Shown here piece after piece: positions 33,134 through 43,681 of a stretch of DNA of 64,000 nucleotides. The position numbers and the translations under genes are program-made. Source of the stretch: Microstegium vimineum (Eukaryota > Streptophyta > Magnoliopsida > Poales > Poaceae); assembly GCA_022036555.1 (NCBI GenBank), contig CM039119.1, positions 19,681,095 to 19,745,094 of the forward strand. The letters run 5' to 3'. The stretch's first letter is position 1. Each line of letters opens with the position of its first letter. The notes beneath the pieces are model-generated. The model worked only from the letters and a program-made list of their open reading frames with translations. It was not told where the DNA came from and searched no databases.

Positions 33134-34498
33134 TATTGGTTTTGGTGATTAACGACAAGTGGATGTTATTATGGCTAATGTGTGTTTTGCTGAGGCTATG
33201 TAAAGCTTAGCCATGGTAACTAATGTGAATTGGCACCTTATGGTTATCTATTGCCCCCAAGATGGATATTGTTTCAGATTTCAAAGAGAAGATGATGAAG
33301 ACCTTAAAGTGATAGGTCTAAGTGCCATAAGGAGATGAAGGGCACTTAATGTAGATAGGGTTTTATCTGATCTTTGACCGTACTATCAAGAGGGGTTTGG
33401 ACTAGTAGCTTGACTTAGGAGAGAGCCGTTTTCTGGGCATCGGACGTTGGTAGCGGACACTAGTGTTTGACCCTTAGAGCGTCTGTTGGCATTACAGAGA
33501 GTTCCAGAGAGGCTCAGCTTGCAATAGACGCGTCCATTGGCAAGCCATAGGACGATGTGCAGCGTCCGTTGGTTTAATTCCAGAAACCCGAGAGCACCTA
33601 GTTTGCATCGGACGCTCGGTGGAGCGTCCGGTGCCCCTGCTTTGGAGCAACCGTTGGGCACTGTTTGTAACAGCAACTAGCCGTTGGGGCAGGCATCGGA
33701 GCGTCCATTGCCTAAGCATCGGAGTGTCTAATGCCAACTTAAACTGTCTGTTTTTCCTGCCCGTGGGCTGGTTGTGTGTGGGGGTATTTATACTCCACCA
33801 CTTGCCTTCCCAATCGGCCTTTGCTAATTTGGATAGCTGAGAAACACCTTGTGAGGTTGGGGAAGAGAGCAAGAGCCCTAGTGAGAGAGATTTGCGAATC
33901 CATCCATCAATCCTCTCTCTAGTTCATCCAAGAGTTCAAGTGTGCATCCACTCTAGTTGTGAAGCTTGAGTGAGTCAAGTGAAGATCGAAGCTTGTTACT
34001 CTTGGTGATCGACATCCACTAGACGGTTCAGTGGTGCTCGGAGGAAGGTGATCACCGGAAGGATTGTCGGCGGCCCTTCTTTATCTACTTGTGATCAGTT
34101 GTGGCCGGTTCACCGAGCCGGAGTGGCGAAGAACCAGCCCGTAGAGAGCACTCATCCCTTGCGCGGGATTGAGGTGGAACAATACCTTGTGAGGTGCTCC
34201 AACGAGGACTAGGCGGAGTGTGGACTCCTTGATACCTCGGCAAAACGTCGTCGTGTCAAGAATTTCTATCCCTAGCTCTTTACTTTCTGCTCTTTACATT
34301 CCGCACGTGTTTTTACATTCATACTAAAATTGTGTAGGGTGTTCTTCCATTCCTTGAATTGCTACCGCTTTCATAGTCTAAAGCACACATCTGGTAGGCA
34401 CGGGGGAATTAGCACTTGCTAGGATTTCATAATTGCTTTAGAATTTTGAAATAAGCCCAATTCACCCCCCCCCCTTCTTGGGCATCTTGATCCTTTCA
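33134..34498 (+). repeat. 5' LTR of element F
   Basis: The left edge is taken as 'tattggttttggtgatt' (expected TGTTGG, decayed to TATTGG) and the right edge as 'gatcctttca'. A TATA-like 'tatttata' is at 33785-33792. The LTR has the alternating 'gcatcggacgctcggtggagcgtccggtgcc' type text seen in SIRE-like LTRs and a C10 run at 34465-34474. The other LTR is outside the window, so the left edge is only approximate. Confidence 0.65.
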
Positions 34499-34500
34499 AT

Positions 34501-34513
34501 TGGCATCGGAGCC
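34501..34513 (+). other. Primer-binding site of element F (initiator tRNA-Met type)
   Basis: TGGCATCGGAGCC begins 2 bases after the LTR. It is the common plant copia site TGGTATCAGAGCC with two changes. Confidence 0.7.
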
Positions 34514-34551
34514 TTGTTTCTCTAAAATTAGGCTTCACTGCCTAGAGAAAG

Positions 34552-36966
34552 ATGTCCCATGGGGATGGACCACCTCCCATGTTCGATGGAGATGACTTTC
34601 CTTATTGGAAAGTTCATATGGAGGCCTATCTTGAGGCCGTTGATGCCGGCGTTCACAAAGCCGCCATCCATGGTGGTTCAGTGTTCGTCGAAGATCCTTA
34701 CTTTGAGAAGAACAATGCCAAGGCAAAAAATATCCTCTTCCATGGCATTTGTAAGGATGTGTTCAACCATGTGCGGAATTGCAAAACCACACATGAGGTT
34801 TGGACCGACATTTGTGCTCTACACGAGGGCACTAAATGTGAAAGAGAGGAGCTCTATCAATTGATTATTGCTAAGATGAACTCCTTCACCATGCTATCTC
34901 ATGAAAGTGCTAATAAAATATATTTTTGATTGAATGTGCTTGCAGAGGAATTGAATGGCCTTGGGCTCACCCAAATGTCATCGACTGATGTGGTGTGCAT
35001 GATCCTTTGTGTCTTGCCAATTGACAAGTATGATCACATCATCACGGTTCTTTACCAAGGTGATCTCTCCACATCTACACCAACACGAGTGTTGGACAAG
35101 ATCAATTCTCATGAGATGTCCAAGATGATCAATGATGGCTCTTCATCCTCCTCCAAGAAGAAAGATAAAGACAAAGAGAAAGAGGAGAAGAAGGACTTGG
35201 CTCTCAAGGCATCCTCCAAGGAGAAATGCAAACTCCAAGTGATGTATGAGAGCACAAGTGATGATGAAGATGAAGACAACATTGCTCTCATGGTGAAGAA
35301 GACCACCAAGATGTTGAAGCTAAACAAGAATGGAGTCAAGTTTGACTCAAAGAAGAAGAAATTCTTCACAAGCTCTTCAAGGAAGCCAATCTCCCAAATG
35401 AAGTGCTACAATTGTGGGATTCTTGGTCATCTAGCACGTCAATGCACCGAAGAGAAGAATGACAAGTTCAAGAACAACAAGTTCAAGAACTACAAGAACA
35501 GGAAGGGTGCACAAGATGATTCAAGTGATGATGACGAGAAGAAGCAAGAGAATCCATTCAAGAAGAAGAAGAACTTCAACTTCCACAAGAATAAGAAGAA
35601 TGGCAAGGCTTATATTGTTGGTGATTGGCTCACCGACATTGAGGACTCAAGTGACTGCTCTAATGATGAAAGTGAAGATGAGAAGATGGCCGCATTGGTG
35701 ATTGATTCTTCTACTCCACCGCCACCTCCTCCATCATCACTGGGCTCATCCTCTACACACCTATGCCTCATGGCTAAAGGTGATAAGAAGGTCCAAAAAG
35801 AGGATAATGATGATAGTGGTGACTCAAGTGGTAGTGATAGTGATGATGAAGCACCTTCCTATGATGAGCTAATTAAAATTTACAACAAATACTCTAACAT
35901 CATAAGGAAGTACAAAGCTAAAAATGACAAACTACTTGAAGTACAAGAAAACTTGCATGCTAAGCTTGATGCCTTGTCTAGTGCTAATGATGATTTGAAG
36001 CTTGAGAACAACACTCTTACATCTAGCACTAGGGAGCTCAAATCCTCACTCAAGCAAGAAAATGAGAAACATGATAAGCTTGAGAGGTCATCACAAGAGC
36101 TCCACACAAGGTATAACTTGCTAAAAGATGACTACACCAAAGTAAAAGATGAGCATGGTACTCTTGTGATTGCTTATGATTTGCTCAATCAAGATCTTGT
36201 CTCACATGTTGCTATTAACCCAGTTGTTAAGTGTGACATAGCTACTACTTGTGAGGACTTGCTTGATGAAGTTTCTAGTGAGCAAAATGCCAAGTGCAAG
36301 GGTAAGCAAGTGGTAGAAGCCGACAACTACAATGACTACATGAAGATGAAGGAAGAGAACTCAAAGCTCAAGGAAGAGCTAGTCAATCTCAAGTCAAACA
36401 AGCCCTTCACCATAAAGTCGGCTAGTGAAGAAGACAAGGATGCAACCATCTTGATCAACACTCTACAAGAAGAAAATGCAAGGCTAAAGAAAGAGAAGAT
36501 CAAGCTTGCTAGTGGGATGGAGAAGTTCACCAAGGACCACAACCTCCAAAGTGAGCTCTTGATGAACACTATCATGAAGAATGACAAGATGGGTGTTGGG
36601 TTCAAGGAGAACCAAGTGATGAATTCCAAGGTCAACATTGAAGCAAAGAATTATTACAAGAACAAGTACAATGGAAACAATGAAGACAAGCCAAAGCCTA
36701 AGCCAAGAAGATGCTTTGAGTGTGGTCAAGTTGGTCACTTTTCTCATGATTGCAATACTCCACCACCTAAGACCTTGCCCAAGCACACAAGGACATTTGC
36801 TCATGACGCACACTTCATCATCAACAAGGACTCCAAGGGTAGACCTCAAGTTGTGTTTCTTGGTCCAAAGATGAAGAACAAGCCTAAAGTGTTGTGGGTG
36901 GCTAAAGAGTTGGTTGACAAGGCTATGGGTCCCCGCCAAGTGTGGGTTCCCAAACAACAAGCTTAA
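34552..36966 (+). pseudogene. gag of element F, split by one in-frame stop
   Basis: The ATG at 34552 starts 'MSHGDGPPPMFDGDDF', a typical copia gag opening. A TGA at 34927-34929 interrupts the frame after 125 codons, and the same frame then continues for 679 codons. Features in order are the capsid-like part, a Lys/Glu-rich stretch and the zinc knuckle CYNCGILGHLARQC. A long acidic and coiled-coil-like region (about 35860-36620) and a second knuckle CFECGQVGHFSHDC follow. The total of about 805 codons is large for copia gag but normal for SIRE-like elements. Except for the stop it is unbroken. Readthrough at TGA is conceivable, but a simple point mutation is more likely. Confidence 0.8.
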
Positions 36967-36988
36967 CTTCAAGATTGCTTGTGTATAG

Positions 36989-37892
36989 GTGAACTACAAG
37001 ATCGGTGGTAGCCATTGGGTAATTGATAGTGGTTGCACTCAACATATGACCAGTGACCCCCGGATGTTCAACACACTTGATGAAGATTATGCAAGTCAAG
37101 ATAAGATTAGATTTGGTGATAATTCAAAGGGAAAAGTGCAAGGGCTTGGCAAAGTGGCTATCTCAAATGATCAATCAATATCCAATGTCTTGCTAGTACA
37201 ATCTTTGAGCTTAAACTTGCTATCGGTTGGTCAACTATGTGATCTCGATTTTCATTGTCTCTTCACTCCAAGTGAGGTAGTTGTGACCAAGGTGGAAGAT
37301 TCATCATTGATATTCAAGGGATTCCGACACAACAATCTCTATCTATTGGATTTCACCTCAAATGAAGCTAGCTTGCAAACTTCCTTATTCTTCAAGAATT
37401 CTTTGGGTTGGCTATGGCATAGAAGATTGGCTCATGTGGGCATGTCAACTTTGAAGAAGCTAGTCAAGAAGGAGATGGTTAGAGGGTTGAAGGATTTGGT
37501 ATTTGAGAAGGACAAGCTTTGTAGTGCATGTCAAGCGGGCAAACAAGTTGCAAACACCCGTCCAACCAAAGCTTTCATGTCAACATCAAGACTTCTAGAG
37601 TTGCTTCACATGGACTTGTTTGGACCTACCACTGATGCTAGCCTTGGAGGCAATCTCTATTGCTTAGTGGTAGTTGATGACTACTCTAGATACACTTAGG
37701 TATTTTTTTTCTTCAAGACAAGGGAGAGACAACAGACATATTCAAGAAGTTTGCTACAAGGGCTCAAAATGAATTTGAAGTGAAGATCAAGAAGATAAGA
37801 AGTGACAATGGCACCGAATTTGTCAACACAAGAATTGATGATTATTGTGATGAAGTGGGGATCAAGCATGAAGTGTCCACCACCTATACCCC
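36989..37892 (+). pseudogene. Start of pol of element F: protease, pre-integrase, part of integrase
   Basis: It lies in a different frame from gag, 23 bp after the gag stop. The aspartic protease motif 'WVIDSGCTQHMTSD' is near the start. 'LWHRRLAHVGMSTLKKL' marks the pre-integrase zinc-finger region, with 'CSACQAGKQ' downstream. The integrase core begins with 'LLELLHMDLFGP' (first catalytic Asp) and reaches 'VVVDDYSRYT'. A TAG at 37697-37699 stands where the family has Trp, and the T run at 37702-37709 shifts the frame. The second catalytic Asp is seen in the shifted frame ('IRSDNGTEFV', about 37796-37825). Element E cuts the gene at 37893. Confidence 0.8.
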
Positions 37893-38367
37893 TATTGGGG
37901 ATATTACCTCGGCATATCCCAGGGACCTGTTTGGGCCTACCGACTAGGAGACGGCCTAGCCCGCGAGGCCCTGCGACACGTGACCAAGACGTCGTGCTTG
38001 CCAGGGACTCCGAAGATCCTTGCTCGCCAAGGAAGATCCTAGTAGATAGGATCGGATCCCTTGCCTTAAGGAACCGATCATAATCTGCTAGGATATGGAA
38101 ACTGTAACCCTACTCCCCGGCTATATAAGGCGAGCAGGGACCCCCTTGAAAAGATCCATCTACACCTCGTGTAACCTAATACTCATATCAATCCAGCCAC
38201 CAAAACACAGGACGTAGGGTATTACGGCGATTTGCTGGCATGAACCTGTATAAATCGTTGTGTCTACACTCTCTGTGTTACGCTTGATCACCGTCGCCAC
38301 ACCTCCACCTACAATCTACTACCGTAGGGTACCCCATATGTAGATTGCGACGCATATTTTGTCGATA
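37893..38367 (+). repeat. 5' LTR of element E
   Basis: It is 475 bp with a TATA box in 'ctatataagg' (38121-38130). Both termini are decayed: start 'tattgggg' for expected TGTTGGGG, and end 'gtcgata' for expected GTCGACA. Its body resembles the solo LTR at 10583-11053. The 5 bases before it are 'acccc'; the second target copy is outside the window. Confidence 0.75.
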
Positions 38368-38369
38368 GT

Positions 38370-38387
38370 TGGCATGCCAGGTAGGGG
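38370..38387 (+). other. Primer-binding site of element E
   Basis: TGGCATGCCAGGTAGGGG follows the LTR after 2 bases and resembles the Tat-type site TGGCGCGCCAGGTAGGGG with one or two changes. I am not certain which tRNA it pairs with. Confidence 0.6.
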
Positions 38388-39339
38388 GTGTGTGCCATGA
38401 CACCATGGCTTGTCAAGCAGTTACTTTTCCCGATTCAATGGTCCTCCCGGCGACCGGCACCGTGCTCTAGATCGGATCTATATCCTGGACCATCGGGTCT
38501 ACTTCGTGCGTGTCAGACGCGCTGCCACCTTCGCATCGTCCCACAATGCCAAGGTACCACCCACGAAAGGTTGTCAACCTCGACGACCTGATCGACACCA
38601 TTGACCACTCCAATTCCAGCATCACCGACTGCATCGACCTTGTACAAATGGCACGGCGTCGGCTTTTCGGCCATCACGGTCGCCATCCACGTCGCCACAG
38701 AACTTCAAGGAAGGCGATGGCTGTGCCGACCAGGGATGCCTGCCCACCTTCGACGATGCCTTACGAGCTCTGAACCCGGGCAGCTTCCTTCTAGCACCAC
38801 ACGCTCTCACAAATCTCCGACCAGGTCCAGGCGACACCCGTCGTTAACACGGTCATCATCTCTGGGATCCTCAGTAATTCCGACCAAACAGTGTCCTTTG
38901 ATGGCACGGCCTCGTTCGAATCCGCCTCCGTCACAACGATCAAAGCGATCGACTCCTCCAGTTTGTCAAGCGATTTCTAGGAGTTCCCTCCCGGCTTCGG
39001 AGGAATGATTTTTCATGTCTCCGCTGACAGCGTCACCCACGACAACGAGACAGATGCCGAACGCATCGCCCGAGAGCAACACAACACCGAGCGCGCGCAT
39101 AGACGCGAGCTAGAATGTCACGAGTAGGAGAGGCGTGAACGCGAGGACCATAACCGCCTCCCACGGCATAATCTCCAGTAAGACTTCGACCAGATGGGCG
39201 ACATTCCAGTGTACCAGACCCCGAGTGCTAATCTAGCAGTAGCCGCTTGCGAGTTATCCAAGATGCCCATCACGCCTGAGATTGAGAAGATTGAGGCCCA
39301 CGTTAAGGCGGCCACGGTCTAGGTTAACAAAATGGGCAC
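38388..39339 (+). other. Leader of element E
   Basis: GC-rich sequence between the primer site and the readable gag. Overlapping frames on both strands carry no recognised domain. The first gag codons probably lie near its end ('cgcgagctagaatgtcacgag' region, 39104-39124) with stops. Confidence 0.45.
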
Positions 39340-41172
39340 CCCGCATGAATTCTCCGGCCAGTCCCACAACAAGAACCACCCGCGAAGCCCCCAACGACCG
39401 CACCGACCAAGATCTCCGCGATACGATGATCAAGAATATGATCAACCCCGGCGCGATTGAACACCTACGCCGGCGCCTCCAGCCGCGGCAGAACCACGTC
39501 CCTTCTTCGCTCATCTCCGTGCCACCAGGTGGCCCCAGAACTTCAGGATCACGTCGGTGGAAAAGTACGACGGCAAGGCAAACCCAGAATAGTGGGCGAC
39601 CACATACGAGATCACCGTCCACGCGTCCGGAGGGGATCGCGACGTGGTGGCCAATTACCTACCGGTTATGTTATCGGCATCGGCCAAAAGTTGGCTCCAC
39701 AAAATCCTCGAGGGCTCCATCGACACCTGGGAACAACTCAAGGAGGTCTTCATCAGGACCTACAAGGACACATGCGACCAGCCGGGGACGCGCTACGACC
39801 TAGAGAACGTTTGCCAACGGCACAGTGAGAGCCTTCGGGAATACATCCATCGTTTTTCCAACAAGCGGCTAACCATCTCAGACATCGTTGACCCAGAGGC
39901 TATCTCCATTTTGTCCAACGGCTTACGCAACGATGAGCTCCGAAACAAGCTGGTCCGCAAGAAGATAACCACCATAGAGGGCTTGAAGACCATTGCAAAC
40001 ACCTATGCCGACCAAGACGACGCCACCCGCAGTCGAGAAAGTCGACACCATTCACGTTCCCCAGCACGCACAAGGGGCAGCTACCGCCGACCCAATTACC
40101 GTGATGACCGAAGGCCCGATGATCGGGGACGCGACCACAAAGATTACCGGCCACGCAATACAGAGGGCTATCGACAAGGGACCGACTCCAAACACGGTGG
40201 TCGCTATGTTGCTAACACGGGCGCTCGATCAAGACGCAACTATGACAGCAACTACGAGAAGATCCTTGATGTCCAATGCCCCATACATAAAAACTCCAAG
40301 CATTCCATGCACGAATGCGAGGTCCTCGAATCGGCACTGCGTGGAAGAAGCGACAAGAAGCCAAGGCGAGAGGACAACGACGAGAACAAGGACAAGGAGC
40401 ACCCAGCACAAGAATTCCGAACGGCTTCGAGAACATTCACCATCTTTGAGGGCAGTGTGGTCGTCAAAGGAGAGAGGCGATGACGCCAAGTCCAAAAGGA
40501 CGTCTGCTTAGTCGCCACCATCGGAGATGATCCAGCCAACACTCGCTACCTCGACTGGTTAGAGCAATCTATCACCTTCTCTAGGGAAGACTAGTGGATG
40601 GATTATAGGTATCCCGGCTGCTTTCCCCTGATCATCAATCCAACCATCGTCACATGCTGCTTCCAAAAGGTGCTGGTCGACGGTGGTAGTGCCCTCAATA
40701 TCATCTTCGCCGATGCTTTCCGCCAGCTCGACTACTCAAAGAAAGACCTCTCCCCAGTGAACTTTCCTTTCTAAGGGATCATCCCGAACAAGGCATCCAC
40801 ACCAGTAGGGCAGATCACCCTCCCCGTGCAGTTTGGTGACCAAGATCACTTCAGGGTCGAAAACATCTACTTCATCATCACCGACTTCGAGACAGCCTAC
40901 CACGCTATATCCTCGGCCGCCCGACACTCTCCAAGCTTATGGCGATTCCGCACTACACCTACATGGTGCTAAAGATCCCGATGCCTCAGGGCGTCCTCAG
41001 CCTCCATACCAATCTGCAAATCGCATATAAATGCGAGCAGCACACGCTCAACGCCATCAAAAAGTTCCACGTCCAAGACACATACGACTCCGAACCTGGT
41101 GACAAATCCACCACGAAGAAGCCCAAAGAAGCAGGACCAACGGCAACCAGCACCGACCCCACCCGTAGCTAG
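39340..41172 (+). pseudogene. gag and protease of element E
   Basis: From about 39340 the gag leader is Pro/Arg-rich, with stops at 39459 and 39591. A 279-codon open frame from 39644 holds the gag domain ('WLHKILEGSIDTWEQLKEVF', 'CQRHSESLREYIHRFS') and an Arg/Asp/Ser-rich tail. A partial Cys/His motif 'CPIHKNSKHSMHEC' lies at about 40279-40320. After a frame change near 40484 the protease follows: 'PGCFPLIINPTIV', then 'VLVDGGSALNIIF' (active-site Asp-Gly-Gly, near 40676-40712), 'GQITLPVQFG' and 'FETAYHAI'. It ends at 41172. Stops at 40591 and 40772 mark decay. No reverse transcriptase follows. Confidence 0.75.
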
Positions 41173-42398
41173 ATATATATACCCTCGAACCTCAATGGCG
41201 CGAGATGATTTAGAAGTTAAAGTGTTCCAATAAGCTTGTAATATGTACCTCTCCATTAATAAATAAAGGTTCGGTGTCATTCTCCATACTTCTGTTCATT
41301 TTACTCGTTTTCTACAAAACGTTCATGGCGTTCGGCGACCTGTACAAAATGCCCATGTTGTTCTACGACCTCTACAAAAAGCCCACGGCGTTCGACGACC
41401 TCTCCAAAACGCTCTCACAGCGTTCGACGACCTCTCCAAAACGCTTTAAGGCATTCTTGCCAAACAGCCTGGCTATAACCAGAAAGCCACCGATTCAGGC
41501 CTGATGTCTAGGTACAAAATACCTAAGTCGCCAGACGCCCCGAGCACTAACCCCAGCATCAAGGGTAGTGTTGGGGTCACGGCACCAAAGGTTATATGCC
41601 CAGAATTTGTACACGACCATGGTACAGTCGATGACTCTACAAGCAGCATGGCTATTTGCCCAGTGTCTGCAGGAACGCTCTCCATAGGCCCTAGTCATGC
41701 CATGATCGAGCCTCTCGGAAAAAGACCCTGCCCTGGCATCTCCCTACGCGTGCATGAGCTGCTCGCCCTCTGCGCCACGGGTTATCAACAGCGTGCCCCC
41801 TTGGTAGTCCCCATGGCTCCTACGCGTGCAGCAGCGCTAGCCCTACGATGCGGACCATGGGAAACTCAAGGCCGAATGATTCATCGCTGCAACTCACGAC
41901 TTAGATGGCAGAAAAGGACATACAAGTGAAACAAAAGCTCACCGCCTCGATTAAAATACAGCTTTGTAGCATTTCACTTACAGGTCTGACAACTTGTATC
42001 CTAGATACAAACTACGGCTGTCCCGCAACAAATAAATCTATGTCCCTAACTACGACCTCCGCCAAAGGCTCGGCCTCGCCCTCCAGACGATCCATCTACT
42101 CCTCCGACGTGCCCGCCGCGAATCCGGTCACCACCTGACCTAGGTCCAGCCTCGAGTAGTGCGACCGCAACATGGAAAAACTATGAGTTGCCACACTCTA
42201 CATTGTAGAGGTCATGAACGACCGGAGCCTCCCCTGGATACCGCGAGCCCTCAACAGGACACCCTCCATGGTCGCCTACTCGGCATGCTCAGGAATAAGC
42301 GCATGCCCATCGACACACTTGACCACCAGGTCGACCTCCCTCGCTAGTGACCAGAAGTGGTCGTAGTAGGCGTCTACTTTGGCCTGCAGGTCTACAAA
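41173..42398 (+). other. Non-coding 3' part of element E with tandem repeats
   Basis: No gene is recognised. The stretch contains the tandem array 41311-41455 and afterwards GC-rich text with short overlapping frames (41504-41929 and others) that show no domain. Confidence 0.5.
41311..41455 (+). repeat. About 30-bp tandem repeat, 4-5 units
   Basis: The unit is near 'gttcgacgacctctccaaaa cgctc'. Units starting with 'ggcgttcggcgacctgtac', 'gttgttctacgacctctac', 'ggcgttcgacgacctctcc' and 'cagcgttcgacgacctctc' follow one another, with diverged spacers. Confidence 0.8.
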
Positions 42399-43420
42399 TT
42401 AGAGATGCACGTGCCCCCGGTAAGCTACGAGCACAATAAATGCCAGATAAGGTTGTCGCACGGTCAAAGCGACAGGTAAGTAAAAACTACCTTCGTGCAT
42501 CGCCTGCATCTTGTACACCTCCAGCCTGGCGGCAACAGCCTCCTCCTCGACTAGGCGCTTCGCCTCCTCCGCCCTGACCAGCTCTACATTAGAAAGAAGT
42601 AAGAATGAAGCCGATATATAAGAACAAAACAAAGAGGAAAACGCTAAAGGGGGAAAACTCACGGGCGGTGATCTCATTGACCTCTCTGCCTGCGCCAGAA
42701 GCTCCATGTTCTCATGCTCCCATTACTGGACTGCGGCTTCCAGCACCTATGACCGCCTCTGTGCACCGTAAAGGCTCTCCTCCAGCTCGACAAACTGCCC
42801 CTCGACGCGAGCGACCTCACCGCGAAGGCGCTCATTCTCCGCCGCCAGGGAAGCAAGCTGGTCGGCCATGGCCTTGCACTCCTTTCTGGCCTTGAAGACC
42901 ACGCAAGTGCCGTCACCAAAGGATACATCACGAAAACATGGGTTAAGTAGAGGTACACATACCTTGATGCGCCCCAACAAATTGTTTGCGCCATTCAGAA
43001 AGACCGTCGCCTCCTCTTCAGCCTCGTCGTCCCAACACTAGGTCCGAACCGGCGGTTTCGAGTCGTCTTCTGCGCGCAGAATCTCCTTCACCAACTTCGA
43101 ATCCTCCACCAGTGTCACCACCCTCCTCCTCTTCGCCAGCCATGTACCAAGGGGTAAGGCCATCGACGGCGCTCGCGGATCAGCGCTCGCCGGCATAGTG
43201 GCAGTAGCATCGCCACCCCCCATATGGGGAGACTCACCAATCTCCTCCACCATCGACCCCAGGGCGACATCATTAATGGCCCCGACCACCGAAGCATCGG
43301 CCTCAGCAGTCTCCACAACCACAAAGCCGGCACCCGTAGGGTCAGCCACTGGAGTGCCCCCAAGTTTGGGACCTTCCGGGTGTCCTAGGGAGTCCACGGG
43401 TGCCACCACCCCAGAGTCTG
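42399..43420 (-). pseudogene. Antisense coiled-coil gene of element E, truncated by D
   Basis: On the minus strand three exon-like pieces can be followed. 43420-42973 is rich in Val, Ala, Glu and Asp, ending 'FLNGANNLLGRIK' at a GT donor. 42901-42665 contains a heptad-like 'DQLASLAAENERLRGEVARV' and, after stops, 'NMELLAQAERS', ending at GTGAGT. 42583-42490 reads 'ELVRAEEAKRLVEEE' with further heptads. Stops in the second exon show decay. Minus-strand genes of this kind with a coiled coil are known in Grande/RIRE2-type grass elements. The function is unknown. The upstream part was cut off by insertion of D. Confidence 0.55.
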
Positions 43421-43681
43421 TGTAACACCCCAATTTATATAATAAATTGAAAGCCTAATATATGTGAACCTAGGATGTATTGATTCACATATACCATACA
43501 AATTACAATATCGTCACACGAACAACGTTTATATTTATTACATCACATGGTGTTCATCACATCATATCCAACAGCATTGTTTATTACAACGGAATACGTA
43601 GTAAAACAAAGACTCCCACCACAGGGACACCAAGGTGGGGGTACACCCTCCTCAGAAGTCATAGGCATCCTCGGGGAACCC

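Larger units (their letters stand above)
33134..37892 (+). mobile_element. Element F: 5' part of a SIRE-like Ty1/copia element
   Basis: 5' LTR (33134-34498), primer site (34501-34513), gag (34552-36966) and the start of pol (36989-37892) are in order. Copia order is shown by protease and integrase coming before any reverse transcriptase. The pol frame stops in the middle of the integrase core where element E begins at 37893. The reverse transcriptase, RNase H and 3' LTR must lie right of the window, beyond the rest of E and D. SIRE/Maximus lineage is inferred from the very large gag with two zinc knuckles. Confidence 0.85.
37893..43420 (+). mobile_element. Element E: 5' part of a Tat-type Ty3/gypsy element with antisense gene
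   Basis: 5' LTR (37893-38367), primer site (38370-38387), gag and protease (39340-41172), tandem repeats (41311-41455) and an antisense gene (42399-43420) are visible. Reverse transcriptase and integrase are missing between protease and the repeats, so it looks like a deleted, non-autonomous form. It sits in the integrase gene of F, and D interrupts it at 43421. Grass elements of the Tat lineage (RIRE2, Grande and relatives) are known for a minus-strand gene near the 3' side. Confidence 0.75.
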
